DNA of 64,000 nt from Bacillus pseudomycoides (GCF_002582035.1 NZ_NUQE01000026.1:47133-111132), one strand, 5' to 3'. Shown: positions 42,362-51,653, numbered from the stretch's first letter. The notes: a model not told the origin generated them from the letters alone. Numbers and translations: made by a program.

Positions 42362-42958
42362 TTAAAGCTTGTTCAAAAATTGATTTAAATCTTGCTTTGT
42401 TTTCGTGGTTAACGTTTTTAACTTTTTTAAGTCCTGCTTTTGTTTTTCCATTTCAACAATTAGTGGGTATAAATTTTGTTCGATTGTTTTATAATCGGAT
42501 GGATGTTTTGTTTCAACTTCTTTCTCAACTACATCCCATTTATCAGCAATCTGCTTTCCTAGTTTATTTACAGTTTCTTGTTTCGGATTTGCTTTCAATT
42601 GCTTGTCCACTTCTTCTATTAACTGTACAACTTCTGTTACTCCACTTTTCATACTAGCATTTTGCTTTGCATTTGTTGATTTTGTTTCTTTTGTTCCGTT
42701 TTTCTCATTTTTCGTTTGTTCTGTATTCGTTGATGTCGCTTCAGTTTTCTCATTTGCAGATTGTTCTTTACTTGTTGATTTCTCTTCATTTTTACTCGTA
42801 TTTGCTTGTTCTGCGCTTGTTGTTTTTGCTTCTTCCTGAGCGTTTGTTTGTTCCTTTTTACTTTGATTTGCTTGATCTTTTTCTGAGGTACCGCAAGCTG
42901 TAATGGAGAGCATCGCTCCAATTGCCAATGAAGCAATCGATATTTTTTTCAAATTCAT
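42362..42958 (-). CDS. Lipoprotein, disordered stalk, unknown function
   Basis: 198 residues. Signal with lipobox ITAC (Cys near 22). Residues about 25-110 are nearly all S, T, N, K, E, Q and A (tethering stalk). The C-terminal part (about 113-198) is helical: EVVQLIEEVDKQLKANPKQETVNKLGKQIADKWDVVEKEVE region, then HPSDYKTIEQNLYPLIVEM. No enzyme motif. The ATG at 42958 follows AGGAGG by seven bases. Membrane face of the envelope. Confidence 0.8.
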   Translation of the reverse strand: MNLKKISIASLAIGAMLSITACGTSEKDQANQSKKEQTNAQEEAKTTSAEQANTSKNEEKSTSKEQSANEKTEATSTNTEQTKNEKNGTKETKSTNAKQNASMKSGVTEVVQLIEEVDKQLKANPKQETVNKLGKQIADKWDVVEKEVETKHPSDYKTIEQNLYPLIVEMEKQKQDLKKLKTLTTKTKQDLNQFLNKL

Positions 42959-43056
42959 AATAAGCCTCCTATATATTACAATTTCACCTCCCAAATAGTT
43001 TTCTATATCCTCCCAGAAATTCCTTTTTATTATTTATTACAAACACAAATTTCTCA

Positions 43057-43211
43057 ATAAAGTGAAACTTCCATCAGTGGGGTTTTTTCATCCCCCACTG
43101 ATGGTTAGTTGAACCAATCGGGCTTTTACGGACAGTTAGCCCCCAACTATCTTCTTCACTTTTTTCTTCATCTTGAGGTGGGGGTCTTACTGTCCGTTAA
43201 TGCGGGATAAA
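43057..43211 (+). repeat. Complete bcr1-like repeat (155 bp) overlapping a gene end
   Basis: ATAAA at 43057-43061 and 43207-43211; length identical to the copy at 23634. Stem CCATCAGTGGGG / CCCCACTGATGG, then GGTTAGTTGAACCAATCGGGC and GGACAGTTAGCCCCC ... TTACTGTCCGTTAATGCGGG. Its right part encodes the last 14 residues and stop of the SDR gene on the minus strand. Confidence 0.9.
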
Positions 43212-43962
43212 ATCCTCCTGTCGAATGAATAATCTGCCCCGTCACCCATGCTGCTTCTTCACTTACTAAAAAAGCAATCAACTGAGCTGCATCCTTCGGT
43301 TCCCCAACTCTTCCTGTTGGAAACCTTGTTGCAAGATATTGTTTCATTTCTTCATTCATCCACCCTGTATTGGTTGGTCCTGGATTAACCGCATTTACTG
43401 TAATCCCCTTTTTCGCAGCAGCAGGTGCAACTGAATCAGTAAATGTTTCAATGGCCCCCTTTGTTACAGCATATGCAAGCTCGTCTGGCATCGGTCCCAA
43501 TGATTGCCCTGACGTAAGATTAATAATTCTTCCGCCGTTTTCTTTTGTAAAGTGCTTTATAAATAGTGAACTTAATAAAATTGGTGCTCTTACATTCACT
43601 GTATAATGGGAATCTAACTTTTCCACATCGATTGACTCGTAATTTGTATTTACAGAATACGTAGCATTATTTACTAAAATTGTCGGCTCTCCCAAACGTT
43701 CTGATACCATATATAACAAACGGTTCGGCGCATAAGACTGCGCCAAATTAATCTCAGTCATATCACAACGCACACCAAAACTTTCAATTTCTTCTTTTAA
43801 TATAAACGGCTCATCCCTCTTCATTCCCCAAGGCATCTCTTTATCATAGTAAGACCAATAAGTAAAAAAGATATCTATCCCTCTCTGAGCCAACTCTTTA
43901 CAAACCGCTGCTCCAATCCCATGTAACCTTGTTGCACCCGTGACAATCGCAATTTTCTCCAT
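43168..43962 (-). CDS. Short-chain dehydrogenase/reductase with repeat-encoded C-terminus
   Basis: 264 residues. NAD(P) motif TGATRLHGIG near 8-17 (an enlarged glycine loop), NNAT near 98, catalytic Ser in NLTSGQSLG, YAVTK with Tyr and Lys (about 163-167), PGPTNTGWM. Probably a 3-oxoacyl reductase-like or antibiotic-pathway type oxidoreductase; substrate unknown. Family members end soon after the GG-x-F motif (here STGGF), but this protein goes on with FYPALTDSKTPTSR, entirely read from a bcr1-like repeat inserted after it. The change is at the tail that lies near the tetramer interface, so activity may or may not be affected. Confidence 0.9.
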   Translation of the reverse strand: MEKIAIVTGATRLHGIGAAVCKELAQRGIDIFFTYWSYYDKEMPWGMKRDEPFILKEEIESFGVRCDMTEINLAQSYAPNRLLYMVSERLGEPTILVNNATYSVNTNYESIDVEKLDSHYTVNVRAPILLSSLFIKHFTKENGGRIINLTSGQSLGPMPDELAYAVTKGAIETFTDSVAPAAAKKGITVNAVNPGPTNTGWMNEEMKQYLATRFPTGRVGEPKDAAQLIAFLVSEEAAWVTGQIIHSTGGFYPALTDSKTPTSR

Positions 43963-44019
43963 AGCGACTTCTCCCCCTTATGTAATAAATCCCCTGTATA
44001 GTAACAGAGGATTTACGAT

Positions 44020-45675
44020 TTATTTAATATTTGCTAGGATGCGTTCAGCACCAAGTTGGAAACTACGAGACACAATACCATTTACAATAGTAAAAACAAC
44101 TAGGATACTTAAAAACATCCCCCATATTCCAACTCCTAATAAGAAAAATAACGCACATACTCCGCCAACAGTAATACCAACTAATAATATATTCACAAGA
44201 AAATTCCAAAGCGTAGTATAACGACCTTTAAACATTTTTTGTTCGGAATCCCAATGAATATCAGCTGTTTGTGCATCCCAGCGTGTACCAATTAAATTAA
44301 TCAACCATAACCCGTTTGCGCAAAGCAAGAACCAAAGTAAGATAAATACTGGTGAAACACCACCTACAATGATAAGTACAAGGCCAAAGATAGCTAAAAT
44401 GGCGATATTAATGAGCCAAGCTGTAAATACTTTCGCAAAGAAAATGCCCTCTGCCTTAACTGGTAAATAACGATTAATAAACCAAGTACGACCTTCTCTC
44501 GAAAAAGATGTTGTCGCAATCACATTGGATCCCATTAAAAACATGCCTGCACAAAAAGCAAGACCAAGCGCAAGACTTGCTGTTTCACTATCTTTTATAA
44601 ATTTATTTAACCAATCTAAGTTACCATCTTGCACAAAAATAATAAAAAATAACATAATTGGCATCACGAAAGTTTGCACAATACAATTAATGAAAAACTG
44701 TGGTGTGCGAATCAAAATACGAAACTCTTTTTTCACATATGCTTTCCAATGTGAATTTTGTACAGTAGCTTTATTAAAATTCTCAGTAGAAATCACTTCT
44801 TTTTTCGCAGTACTATTCGAAATTCCAATAACCCCTTTTAAATATGTACGCTCTGCAACATAGAAAAATAATACATAAAACGCAAATGAAATTGCAGTGA
44901 AAAGAAGTAAATATAGAATTCCTTTCCACGAAGTACTTTCTATTAACGCCATTACACCAAAATATGTTGTCGGAAAATAGTTTGTCATTTCTACTAGAAA
45001 CGAAGATTGATTATTTAAAAAATAGTCTGCTGCCGTTTGTCCAGAAGCAGCACTTCTATTTTTCCATTGCATAAATACATTAATGCCCACAACCAGCAAT
45101 AAAGTAAATAAACCCATTAGCATATTACTTCGATCTTTATTTTTGGCGATATTTGTATAACGCATAATGACTGTCATAAGAAGTGAAGCAAGAACCAACG
45201 GAATAATCGGGAAAAATAAGTAAACAATTAAAACATAAATATAATATGTAATAAAAGCACCACTTTGTAATCCATACACAATGAAAATTGGAAATAAAAT
45301 AAACGCAGACATCACATATTGTGTAATTAAAACTGTAATAAACTTCGCAGTAATAATGTGGGCTGGCTGAAGTGGTAGTGGTAATAACATTTCAACGTCA
45401 TCGCTATAATAAAACACCGTTAAAATTGTCGTAATACTGAACAAAAACACCCATATACTTCCAACTGCTAATCCCATGCCAATCAGTAAGTTTTCCTGAC
45501 CAAATTGTTTTAATACGCCATACATGCCGTTTACCAGTGGACCTATAAATAAAAATCCAACACATAAAAGACCCAATAATGAAAGTAAAGATACAACACG
45601 CTTCTTCTTATCGGTTAGCATATCAGCATAGTTCATTTTTAATAATATTTTTGTTAACATCCAAATTTTATTCAT
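44020..45675 (-). CDS. ABC exporter permease
   Basis: 551 residues, about twelve to fourteen hydrophobic segments in two halves with a central hydrophilic loop (about 290-320; STENFNKATVQNSHWKAYVKKEF). The N-terminus (ILLKMNYADMLTDKKKRVV) is cytoplasmic. It resembles the large ABC-type exporter permeases of Bacilli (half-permease fusion). It overlaps the ATPase gene by eight bases, so the two make one transporter. Substrate unknown. Confidence 0.8.
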   Translation of the reverse strand: MNKIWMLTKILLKMNYADMLTDKKKRVVSLLSLLGLLCVGFLFIGPLVNGMYGVLKQFGQENLLIGMGLAVGSIWVFLFSITTILTVFYYSDDVEMLLPLPLQPAHIITAKFITVLITQYVMSAFILFPIFIVYGLQSGAFITYYIYVLIVYLFFPIIPLVLASLLMTVIMRYTNIAKNKDRSNMLMGLFTLLLVVGINVFMQWKNRSAASGQTAADYFLNNQSSFLVEMTNYFPTTYFGVMALIESTSWKGILYLLLFTAISFAFYVLFFYVAERTYLKGVIGISNSTAKKEVISTENFNKATVQNSHWKAYVKKEFRILIRTPQFFINCIVQTFVMPIMLFFIIFVQDGNLDWLNKFIKDSETASLALGLAFCAGMFLMGSNVIATTSFSREGRTWFINRYLPVKAEGIFFAKVFTAWLINIAILAIFGLVLIIVGGVSPVFILLWFLLCANGLWLINLIGTRWDAQTADIHWDSEQKMFKGRYTTLWNFLVNILLVGITVGGVCALFFLLGVGIWGMFLSILVVFTIVNGIVSRSFQLGAERILANIK

Positions 45676-46393
45676 TTTCCGTCATCTCCAAGAACATTTT
45701 TTCAAGAGATTCATTAGATTTAAAGTGCTCTCGTATTTCTGCTAAGTTCCCTTGAAATTGAAGTGTTCCTTTATTAATAATCGCAACTTGATCACATAAT
45801 TTTTCAGCAACTTCTAACACATGCGTTGAAAAGAACACCGTTTTCCCTTTATCGGCGTGTTCACGCATCATTTGTTTTAATATAAATGCCGATTTGGGAT
45901 CTAATCCAGTCATTGGCTCGTCTAAAATCCAGACATCTGGATCATGCAAAAGAACTCCAATAATAATAATTTTTTGGCGCATTCCATGTGAATAACTTTG
46001 AATTTGATCAGACAATGCTTCGTACAAGCTAAAACGTTCTGCTAGTGTTCGAATCTTTTCTTGACGCACGTCTTTCGGAACATCATACATATCTGCCATA
46101 AAATTCAAATATTCAATCCCTTTTAAGCGTAAAAACATATCAGGACTGTCAGGAACATATCCAAATAACTTTTTCGCTTCAAGCGGCTCTTTCGTAATTT
46201 CTTTTCCATTTACAGAAATCGTCCCGCTATCAAGAGAATGAATACCTGTTATCATTTTAATTGTCGTTGATTTTCCTGCACCATTTGGTCCTAAAAAACC
46301 AAATATCTTTCCGCTGGGTACTGTTAAATTCATATCTTTTACTGCGAATGTACTACCATTATAACTCTTTGATACATTAATAATTTCAATCAT
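45668..46393 (-). CDS. ABC transporter ATP-binding protein
   Basis: 241 residues: Walker A GPNGAGKSTT (about 34-43), Q-loop FGYVPDSPD, signature SYSHGMRQK (a YSHGMRQK variant in place of LSGGQ, common in DrrA/CcmA-type exporters), Walker B DVWILDEPMTGLDP, H-loop FFSTHV. Probably drives export with the adjacent permease. Confidence 0.95.
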   Translation of the reverse strand: MIEIINVSKSYNGSTFAVKDMNLTVPSGKIFGFLGPNGAGKSTTIKMITGIHSLDSGTISVNGKEITKEPLEAKKLFGYVPDSPDMFLRLKGIEYLNFMADMYDVPKDVRQEKIRTLAERFSLYEALSDQIQSYSHGMRQKIIIIGVLLHDPDVWILDEPMTGLDPKSAFILKQMMREHADKGKTVFFSTHVLEVAEKLCDQVAIINKGTLQFQGNLAEIREHFKSNESLEKMFLEMTENE

Positions 46394-46506
46394 TAATATC
46401 CAGCCCTTCTCTTATTTTCCAATAATTTCATCACAATTATAACATAATATTTTTCTGTATTTTGGAATTTTTTAGAATTGTGAAACACCACAAAATTCTC
46501 TTACTC

Positions 46507-46560
46507 TTTATCTTACATTAACGAACAGTAAGACCTCCACTACTGGAAGTCTCACTATAT
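46507..46560 (-). repeat. Deleted bcr1-like copy
   Basis: TTTAT (46507-46511), TTACATTAACGAACAGTAAGACCTCCAC joined to TACTGGAAGTCTCAC and TATAT. Inverse orientation, centre missing. Confidence 0.7.
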
Positions 46561-46580
46561 TTCTACTATCCTATGTTTCC

Positions 46581-46775
46581 TTATCCATAAAAATATATAT
46601 ACGAAGCTATCCCAACTGCTAGAACAACACCTAAAAGAAGATAAATAATTGAAAGTCTTGTAATATTTCCTTTTGTTGAAGTTCCGTAATTTTCTTCTTC
46701 TCTTTTTCCTACCATAATCGTAACCATAACTGTCACTGCTACTATGATTAATACCCCTAATATCCATGTCAACAT
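46581..46775 (-). CDS. Small two-helix membrane protein
   Basis: 64 residues: helix about 2-22 (TWILGVLIIVAVTVMVTIMVG), a charged loop GKREEENYGTSTKGN, and helix about 40-62 (IIYLLLGVVLAVGIASYIYF). GGAGGAG precedes the ATG by eight bases. Not recognised. A deleted repeat lies just downstream. Confidence 0.7.
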   Translation of the reverse strand: MLTWILGVLIIVAVTVMVTIMVGKREEENYGTSTKGNITRLSIIYLLLGVVLAVGIASYIYFYG

Positions 46776-46962
46776 TTCATCATCTCCTCCCTTCATTTCA
46801 AATTTTACGTTATTTATACTATTTATAGTGTGGATATCTTTGTGATTATTTCAATAATTTTCAAATTAATTGTAAAATAAAGAAAATAAAAAAGATAGAG
46901 ATTCTAAAAAGCAATCTCATGACTCTTTAAAATCCCTACCTTCTATACATTTTGTAATCAAT

Positions 46963-47808
46963 TTATAAACACGAAGAAAACATTGCTTGTATATCTGTAA
47001 AAGATGTATAAGGTATTCCCCGAAATACATAAGCAATTTGTTCATCTCCAAAATCTTGATATACAACTGTACCTCTTTGTGGATGTGCATAATACTCACA
47101 GTTTCCAATCTTTTGCGGGGAACTATAGTTTCTGATCCAAGAGGATACAGGACGATAACTATAATCCGTATGTCGACATGCCCATAGCGCATATAACTGA
47201 TCTTTTGTATCCCAGTATATATACTGTGTTTCATGATCACCAATACCAACAGACTCTAGCTTCCATAAATCTGGAACTAGAAGCGGTAATGATACAAACT
47301 CTTTTTCCTCAGGGGAAAACCATATAGAGCACCTATTAATTTCTCCCCTGCCATCTTCTATATGGGTTTGAAAACTCAATTGATGAAAGGGTATGTTTAT
47401 TTGTTGTTTCGCTTTCTCTAATTCCAATGGTTGTAATCCATATAAAAATTCTTCCATCTGATGTTGTTCTATAACTCCATTATCAATAGAAATTTCAATT
47501 TGCATTTTCCACTTAGAAGTGACGTAACTATCGTTCCCTTTATAATTTATACCACGCCAATATGTTAGTGTGTTATATCGAAAACACTCGCCCTGTCCCT
47601 GATACAAACAACTATCAGGAAAAGTCGGTTCCATAATATCCAGAAAAAACTGTTTCACACGAAACATTCCTGTAGGTGTTATCACCTGAAACCAAAGCGT
47701 TTCCCACTTTTCTCCCTCCTGGCGTTGTGATATGTGTTCCACATGCCAGCCTGGAAGTAAAAATTCAGGATATAACGGAATTATTCTTTTAAATGTTTGT
47801 TTTAACAC
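46963..47808 (-). CDS. Hypothetical protein of 281 residues
   Basis: The likely start is a GTG at 47808 (VLKQTFKRIIPLYPEFLLPG) with AGGGGG six bases upstream; the frame continues 27 codons up but that part is bcr1-like repeat. Beta-rich, aromatic-rich chain with many W and Y (GWHVEHISQRQEGEKWETLWFQV, TYWRGINYKG) and a repeated-strand look; one or two Cys. No signal peptide. No family recognised. Confidence 0.7.
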   Translation of the reverse strand: MLKQTFKRIIPLYPEFLLPGWHVEHISQRQEGEKWETLWFQVITPTGMFRVKQFFLDIMEPTFPDSCLYQGQGECFRYNTLTYWRGINYKGNDSYVTSKWKMQIEISIDNGVIEQHQMEEFLYGLQPLELEKAKQQINIPFHQLSFQTHIEDGRGEINRCSIWFSPEEKEFVSLPLLVPDLWKLESVGIGDHETQYIYWDTKDQLYALWACRHTDYSYRPVSSWIRNYSSPQKIGNCEYYAHPQRGTVVYQDFGDEQIAYVFRGIPYTSFTDIQAMFSSCL

Positions 47809-47823
47809 ACAATTCCCCCTTGA

Positions 47824-47909
47824 TTTATCCCGTAAAGGCCCGATTCGATTTGATGGACTTTCCATGAGCCGGAGATGAAGCCTCTCCACTCACGGAAGTT
47901 TCACTTTAT
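47824..47909 (-). repeat. Deleted bcr1-like copy upstream of the 281-residue gene
   Basis: TTTAT at 47824-47828 and 47905-47909 (86 bases), inverse orientation; keeps AAAGGCCCGATTCGATTTGATGG and CTCCACTCACGGAAGTTTCAC. It ends 16 bases before the GTG start, so it forms the leader of that gene. Confidence 0.75.
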
Positions 47910-47938
47910 TTCTTTAATACTTCGAAGGGGAGCTCTAT

Positions 47939-48691
47939 TTATCCTTGTCCAATCACCCTTGTATATTTCTCTATCTTCCCTAACTGTATACAGTTGTTGT
48001 TTGAAAACACTCGTTTCATAGTATCGTTCATCTCATCTGTGCTACCAATGTAATAAGAAGCACCTATTTCTTTTAAAATGTACAGTGCTTTTTCATGCAG
48101 CATTGTACCATATCGTTTACCGCGCATATTCGGAACAATACCAAGGTAAAACAATCGTCCTTCTTCTATCGTACCTGGCTCTATATGTGGAAGAATAACT
48201 CCTACTGGATCGTCTTCTTGAAAAGCGACTAAACAATGTTCGTTCCATCTGCCGCCAATTTCTGTTTGAAAAGCATATAATAATTGATCTATAGATAACG
48301 GTTCTTTCGTATTGAAAGAATACTGCATAGATTCCAGCCAAATTGTTTTAAATGTTTCTTCTCCTACTTCATCTATTGTTTTCAGCGTAAACGGATCTTC
48401 CACATCTGTAATATCAGATAAATCTTTCAGTACCATAACACAACTTTTTTGATGCTGAAATTGTAAATGCTGAAACACCTCTTCATAATGTGTATAATTT
48501 GGACTTTTTGATGAAATAACGAAATGCAAATGTAAAACTCCTTTATCCGTTGCTTTTTCTATCCAATATTGTACAACCTCTGTAACTTGTTCCTTTGTAA
48601 AGAAAACTGTATTATTTTCTTCTATCGTAATATAGTGCGGTTCTCCTACTAATACTTTAAAATCTCGTTCCATATTAACAAATTGATTCAT
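47939..48691 (-). CDS. GNAT acetyltransferase with N-terminal extra domain
   Basis: 250 residues. N-terminal domain (about 1-100) of GNAT-like strands, then a C-terminal GNAT (about 110-250): FYLGIVPNMRGKRYGTMLHEKAL (motif A with R-G-K-R-Y-G), and GASYYIGSTDEMNDTMKRVFSNNNC. Two tandem GNAT-like folds are probable. AGAGGTTAAAGA precedes the ATG. Substrate unknown. Confidence 0.85.
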   Translation of the reverse strand: MNQFVNMERDFKVLVGEPHYITIEENNTVFFTKEQVTEVVQYWIEKATDKGVLHLHFVISSKSPNYTHYEEVFQHLQFQHQKSCVMVLKDLSDITDVEDPFTLKTIDEVGEETFKTIWLESMQYSFNTKEPLSIDQLLYAFQTEIGGRWNEHCLVAFQEDDPVGVILPHIEPGTIEEGRLFYLGIVPNMRGKRYGTMLHEKALYILKEIGASYYIGSTDEMNDTMKRVFSNNNCIQLGKIEKYTRVIGQG

Positions 48692-48910
48692 TCTTTAACC
48701 TCTTTCTGTAAAATTTTTAAAATAACATGTTTTCTATTGCATGAGCAGGAGTTTTTATGAATATGTAGAATATTAGACATTTAATGTTTATAACATAAAG
48801 ATTCTATTAATATAGACTTTCTTCACCCTTCACCAATAATCAACCTGAACAATTAGGCTCTTAAAAACACTAGGGAGCTTGTCGATAAAGCTATAACGGG
48901 GGGAGCATCA

Positions 48911-49750
48911 TTGAATACCATTATGTTGCAGCAATTACTAGAAACCATTCAAAAAAACGGATATTTACTACCTCAAAATATAGATTTAAATCAATTAAGC
49001 TTACATATGCTAGAGCATATCGGAACATTAGACGGCAACTTACGTGATCAACTAATTTACTCTACATTTTCTCACCTTATTTCACGTGATTATTTTCTTG
49101 AGGCTCATTTAGAAAAATTACTCATGCTAACTTTAGAAGAAAAATATTTATTTTATGGCATCACTTCTGATAACACAAATAGTGTGTTTACACGTTCTTT
49201 TACAACATTATTAATTGCATTAATATTGTCCGCAGATAATGGAACAAACTTTTTAACACAAGAAACTATTATTACCGTAAAAGAAAAATTAGTAGACTAT
49301 ATGAACCAGGAAATTGATTTACGAGGGTACGTACAACCTTACGGGTGGGCACATAGCATCGCTCATGCATCAGATGCTTTCGATGCTCTTATTCATAATC
49401 AAAAATTATCGTCACAATATTATGACGAACTAACACATTGCCTTTTAAATAAAATATTCGTTTATTCCATTGTATATCATTTTGATGAGGATGAGCGTAT
49501 TATTACCCCTCTTCTTTCTATGATATCTCTCGGTTTCTCGCAAAAGCAGCTATTCGATACAATTCGCGTCAAACTAAACTTACTGCCACTATATAAATCG
49601 AGACTACCAATCAATGAATATTGTAATTTATGTTCAAATGTGAAAACTTTCTTGCGTAGTTTATATTTTAGAACAGTAAATAATCTTCAATTTACTTATA
49701 TAACATCACAAGCAGAGATGATGTTAAAAGAACTACCAACACTTTATTAA
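48911..49750 (+). CDS. DUF2785 family protein
   Basis: 279 residues. The motif DLRGYVQPYGWAHSIAHASDAFDAL is the best-conserved part of DUF2785; the His pair in WAHSIAH suggests metal or nucleotide binding, but function is unknown. Otherwise alpha-helical. Start is TTG at 48911 after GGGGGGAG (7 bases). Followed 16 bases later by a GNAT gene, in one plus-strand operon. Confidence 0.8.
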   Translation: MNTIMLQQLLETIQKNGYLLPQNIDLNQLSLHMLEHIGTLDGNLRDQLIYSTFSHLISRDYFLEAHLEKLLMLTLEEKYLFYGITSDNTNSVFTRSFTTLLIALILSADNGTNFLTQETIITVKEKLVDYMNQEIDLRGYVQPYGWAHSIAHASDAFDALIHNQKLSSQYYDELTHCLLNKIFVYSIVYHFDEDERIITPLLSMISLGFSQKQLFDTIRVKLNLLPLYKSRLPINEYCNLCSNVKTFLRSLYFRTVNNLQFTYITSQAEMMLKELPTLY

Positions 49751-49766
49751 TGCACGGAGGAAAACA

Positions 49767-50534
49767 ATGGATATCGAAACAATACAAAACGCAATTGAAG
49801 CACACCATTGGGATTATCCTGCTAAGTTAATTCCAAATGAAGTTGAATTTATTCATACAACGGATCTTATTATGATTAAAAATAAAAGTATTCCTAGTAT
49901 TCAATCTAATAAAGTTGTTCGTTTTACATCGCAGCAGCCACTAGAAACAGCATTGGACTTTTTTCAAAATATACCATTCTCTTGGTGGGTGCCTTCGCAG
50001 CAAAAAGAACTAATTAGGGCAATAACAAAGCAAAATTTTGTATGTATCGACGAATGTGTTGGAGTAGCTTTACAATTATCAAACTTTTATATTCCAGATT
50101 TACCACAATTATACTACTTCATCGATGCGAAAACAGACGAAGACATCGCAAAGCTTGTTGATGTTAGTATTGCGATTTGGGACTACCCTCCCTCCGCAAG
50201 AGACAATCTTTTTCAGCAGCGAAAATCGTATATTGAAACTAGTGGCGAAAGTAGTGGTTATATAATTTGCTGTGACGGGGATGTCGCTGTCGGCTATGCA
50301 AACTATAGATACAGTCATGATGGATCTGGAGTTTATTTTAATGGTTCCGGCGTATTACCTACTCATCGAAACCAAGGAATTTATAAACATTTAGTTTATA
50401 AACGATTACAAGATGCAAAGGAAAAAAGCGTTATTTTAGCAACATGTCAGGCAAGAGCAGGTCATTCTGCTCCCATTTTAGAAAAGTTAGGATTCACTCC
50501 ATACGAAACATACTTACAATTTGCACGTATGTAA
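49767..50534 (+). CDS. GNAT acetyltransferase with N-terminal extra domain
   Basis: 255 residues. The first about 115 residues form a divergent strand-rich part (FTSQQPLETALDFFQNIPFSWWVPS); the second half is a GNAT: VAVGYANYRYSHDGSGVYFNGSGVLPTHRNQGIYKHLV region with R-N-Q-G-I-Y, and SAPILEKLGFTPYETYLQF. Substrate unknown. GGAGG precedes the ATG. Same layout as the 47939 gene, a possible distant paralogue. Confidence 0.85.
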   Translation: MDIETIQNAIEAHHWDYPAKLIPNEVEFIHTTDLIMIKNKSIPSIQSNKVVRFTSQQPLETALDFFQNIPFSWWVPSQQKELIRAITKQNFVCIDECVGVALQLSNFYIPDLPQLYYFIDAKTDEDIAKLVDVSIAIWDYPPSARDNLFQQRKSYIETSGESSGYIICCDGDVAVGYANYRYSHDGSGVYFNGSGVLPTHRNQGIYKHLVYKRLQDAKEKSVILATCQARAGHSAPILEKLGFTPYETYLQFARM

Positions 50535-50558
50535 TATAAACAAAGGAAAGGTGTATAT

Positions 50559-51014
50559 ATGGGATATGTCGAAGAAATGCGCAGTTTAGTTGGAAACCGT
50601 CCACTCATTTTAATAGGTTCACATGTTATTATACTAAATAAAAATAATGAAGTACTCCTTCAACTTCGCAGTGATTACAATTGCTGGGGCATAATTGGTG
50701 GGGCACTTGAATGCGGTGAAACATTAGAAGAAACCGCTAAACGAGAAGTTTATGAAGAAACAGGGTTAATTGTTAAACATTTAGAACCATTTCAAAACTT
50801 TTCTGGGAAAGAATTCTTCAATGTTTACCCAAATGGAGATCAAGTATATGGTGTTCTCGTTACATATATTTGTCGTGATTTTGAAGGAACATTACGTATC
50901 GATTTCGATGAATCAAAAGATTTGCGATTCTTCCCTATTCATAACCTTCCTACCAATTTAGGATTATTACATAAAGTAATTTTAGACGCCTTTTTAAAAA
51001 ATGTTATAGACTGA
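50559..51014 (+). CDS. Nudix hydrolase
   Basis: 151 residues. Complete Nudix box GALECGETLEETAKREVYEETGL (about 49-71), that is G-x5-E-x7-R-E-x2-E-E-x-G-hydrophobic. It cleaves a nucleoside diphosphate linked to another group using Mg; actual substrate unknown. AAAGGAAAGG precedes the ATG. Third gene of the plus-strand operon. Confidence 0.9.
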   Translation: MGYVEEMRSLVGNRPLILIGSHVIILNKNNEVLLQLRSDYNCWGIIGGALECGETLEETAKREVYEETGLIVKHLEPFQNFSGKEFFNVYPNGDQVYGVLVTYICRDFEGTLRIDFDESKDLRFFPIHNLPTNLGLLHKVILDAFLKNVID

Positions 51015-51045
51015 ACATCGCCTGTCTTATTGGAGGTTATCACTC

Positions 51046-51513
51046 ATGTCTCAAGTAAGTCTCAAAAAAATAACTTCTGAAAACTGGCGGGAGGCTCTTG
51101 AGCTTTCTGTAAATATTGAACAACAAGGGTTTGTTGCTGCAGTTACACCTCCCGTTGCTATTGCTCTTGCCAAAGCATACATTAGACCAGATAATAGAAT
51201 TATCGAACCTTATGGAATCTACAATCAGCAGAAAATGGTAGGTTTCTTTAATCTACACTATACACTTGACAGCAAAGATGACTTTTGGCTTTTTCATTTT
51301 TTCATCGATAAAAGATTTCAAAGAAAGAAATTAGGGTCTGCTGCGCTAGATGTGTTGATTAAGCATATCAAAGATACGCATCCTTCTTGCCATTGCGTTC
51401 GTTTAACTGTACATCCTAAAAATGATGCAGGTAAGAAATTCTACACAGATTTTGGATTTACCGATGATCAAATTCTTACATACGGCGAGCTGACATATTC
51501 CCTGTACATTTAG
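51046..51513 (+). CDS. GNAT acetyltransferase
   Basis: 155 residues. FHFFIDKRFQRKKLGSAALDVLI (motif A, Q-R-K-K-L-G-S) and NDAGKKFYTDFGF (motif B) show a GNAT fold. The pattern resembles diamine/spermidine-type acetyltransferases. GGAGG precedes the ATG. Last gene of the cluster. Confidence 0.85.
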   Translation: MSQVSLKKITSENWREALELSVNIEQQGFVAAVTPPVAIALAKAYIRPDNRIIEPYGIYNQQKMVGFFNLHYTLDSKDDFWLFHFFIDKRFQRKKLGSAALDVLIKHIKDTHPSCHCVRLTVHPKNDAGKKFYTDFGFTDDQILTYGELTYSLYI

Positions 51514-51653
51514 AAAATTTTTAATCCAGCATGACAACTACCGATAACATTGATTTTATGTTAACAAAAGGTGCTTTCATGTACAGAAAACACCTTTTCA
51601 GTCCAAAACTTTATTTAATAAAACAAAAGGAACTAAATCTTTTCCTTTTCACA
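51514..51653. other. Gap between converging transcripts
   Basis: No gene. AAAAGGTGCTTTC...AAACACCTTTT (about 51568-51599) may pair as a weak terminator for the plus-strand operon. Confidence 0.4.

Noticed and set aside
42649-42936. Lys/Gln/Arg-rich minus-strand frame of 95 codons
   Set aside because: It is a shifted reading of the low-complexity stalk of the lipoprotein at 42362; no start site.
23634-43211. CRISPR array or palindromic spacers
   Set aside because: The repeated units are far apart, about 155 bases, bounded by ATAAA and without spacers.
44020-46393. Bacteriocin or lantibiotic immunity cluster
   Set aside because: Only an ATPase and permease are present, with no precursor peptide or modification enzyme nearby.
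46917-47249. Minus-strand frame of 110 codons
   Set aside because: Overlaps the 281-residue gene in another frame; no ribosome site and no family resemblance.
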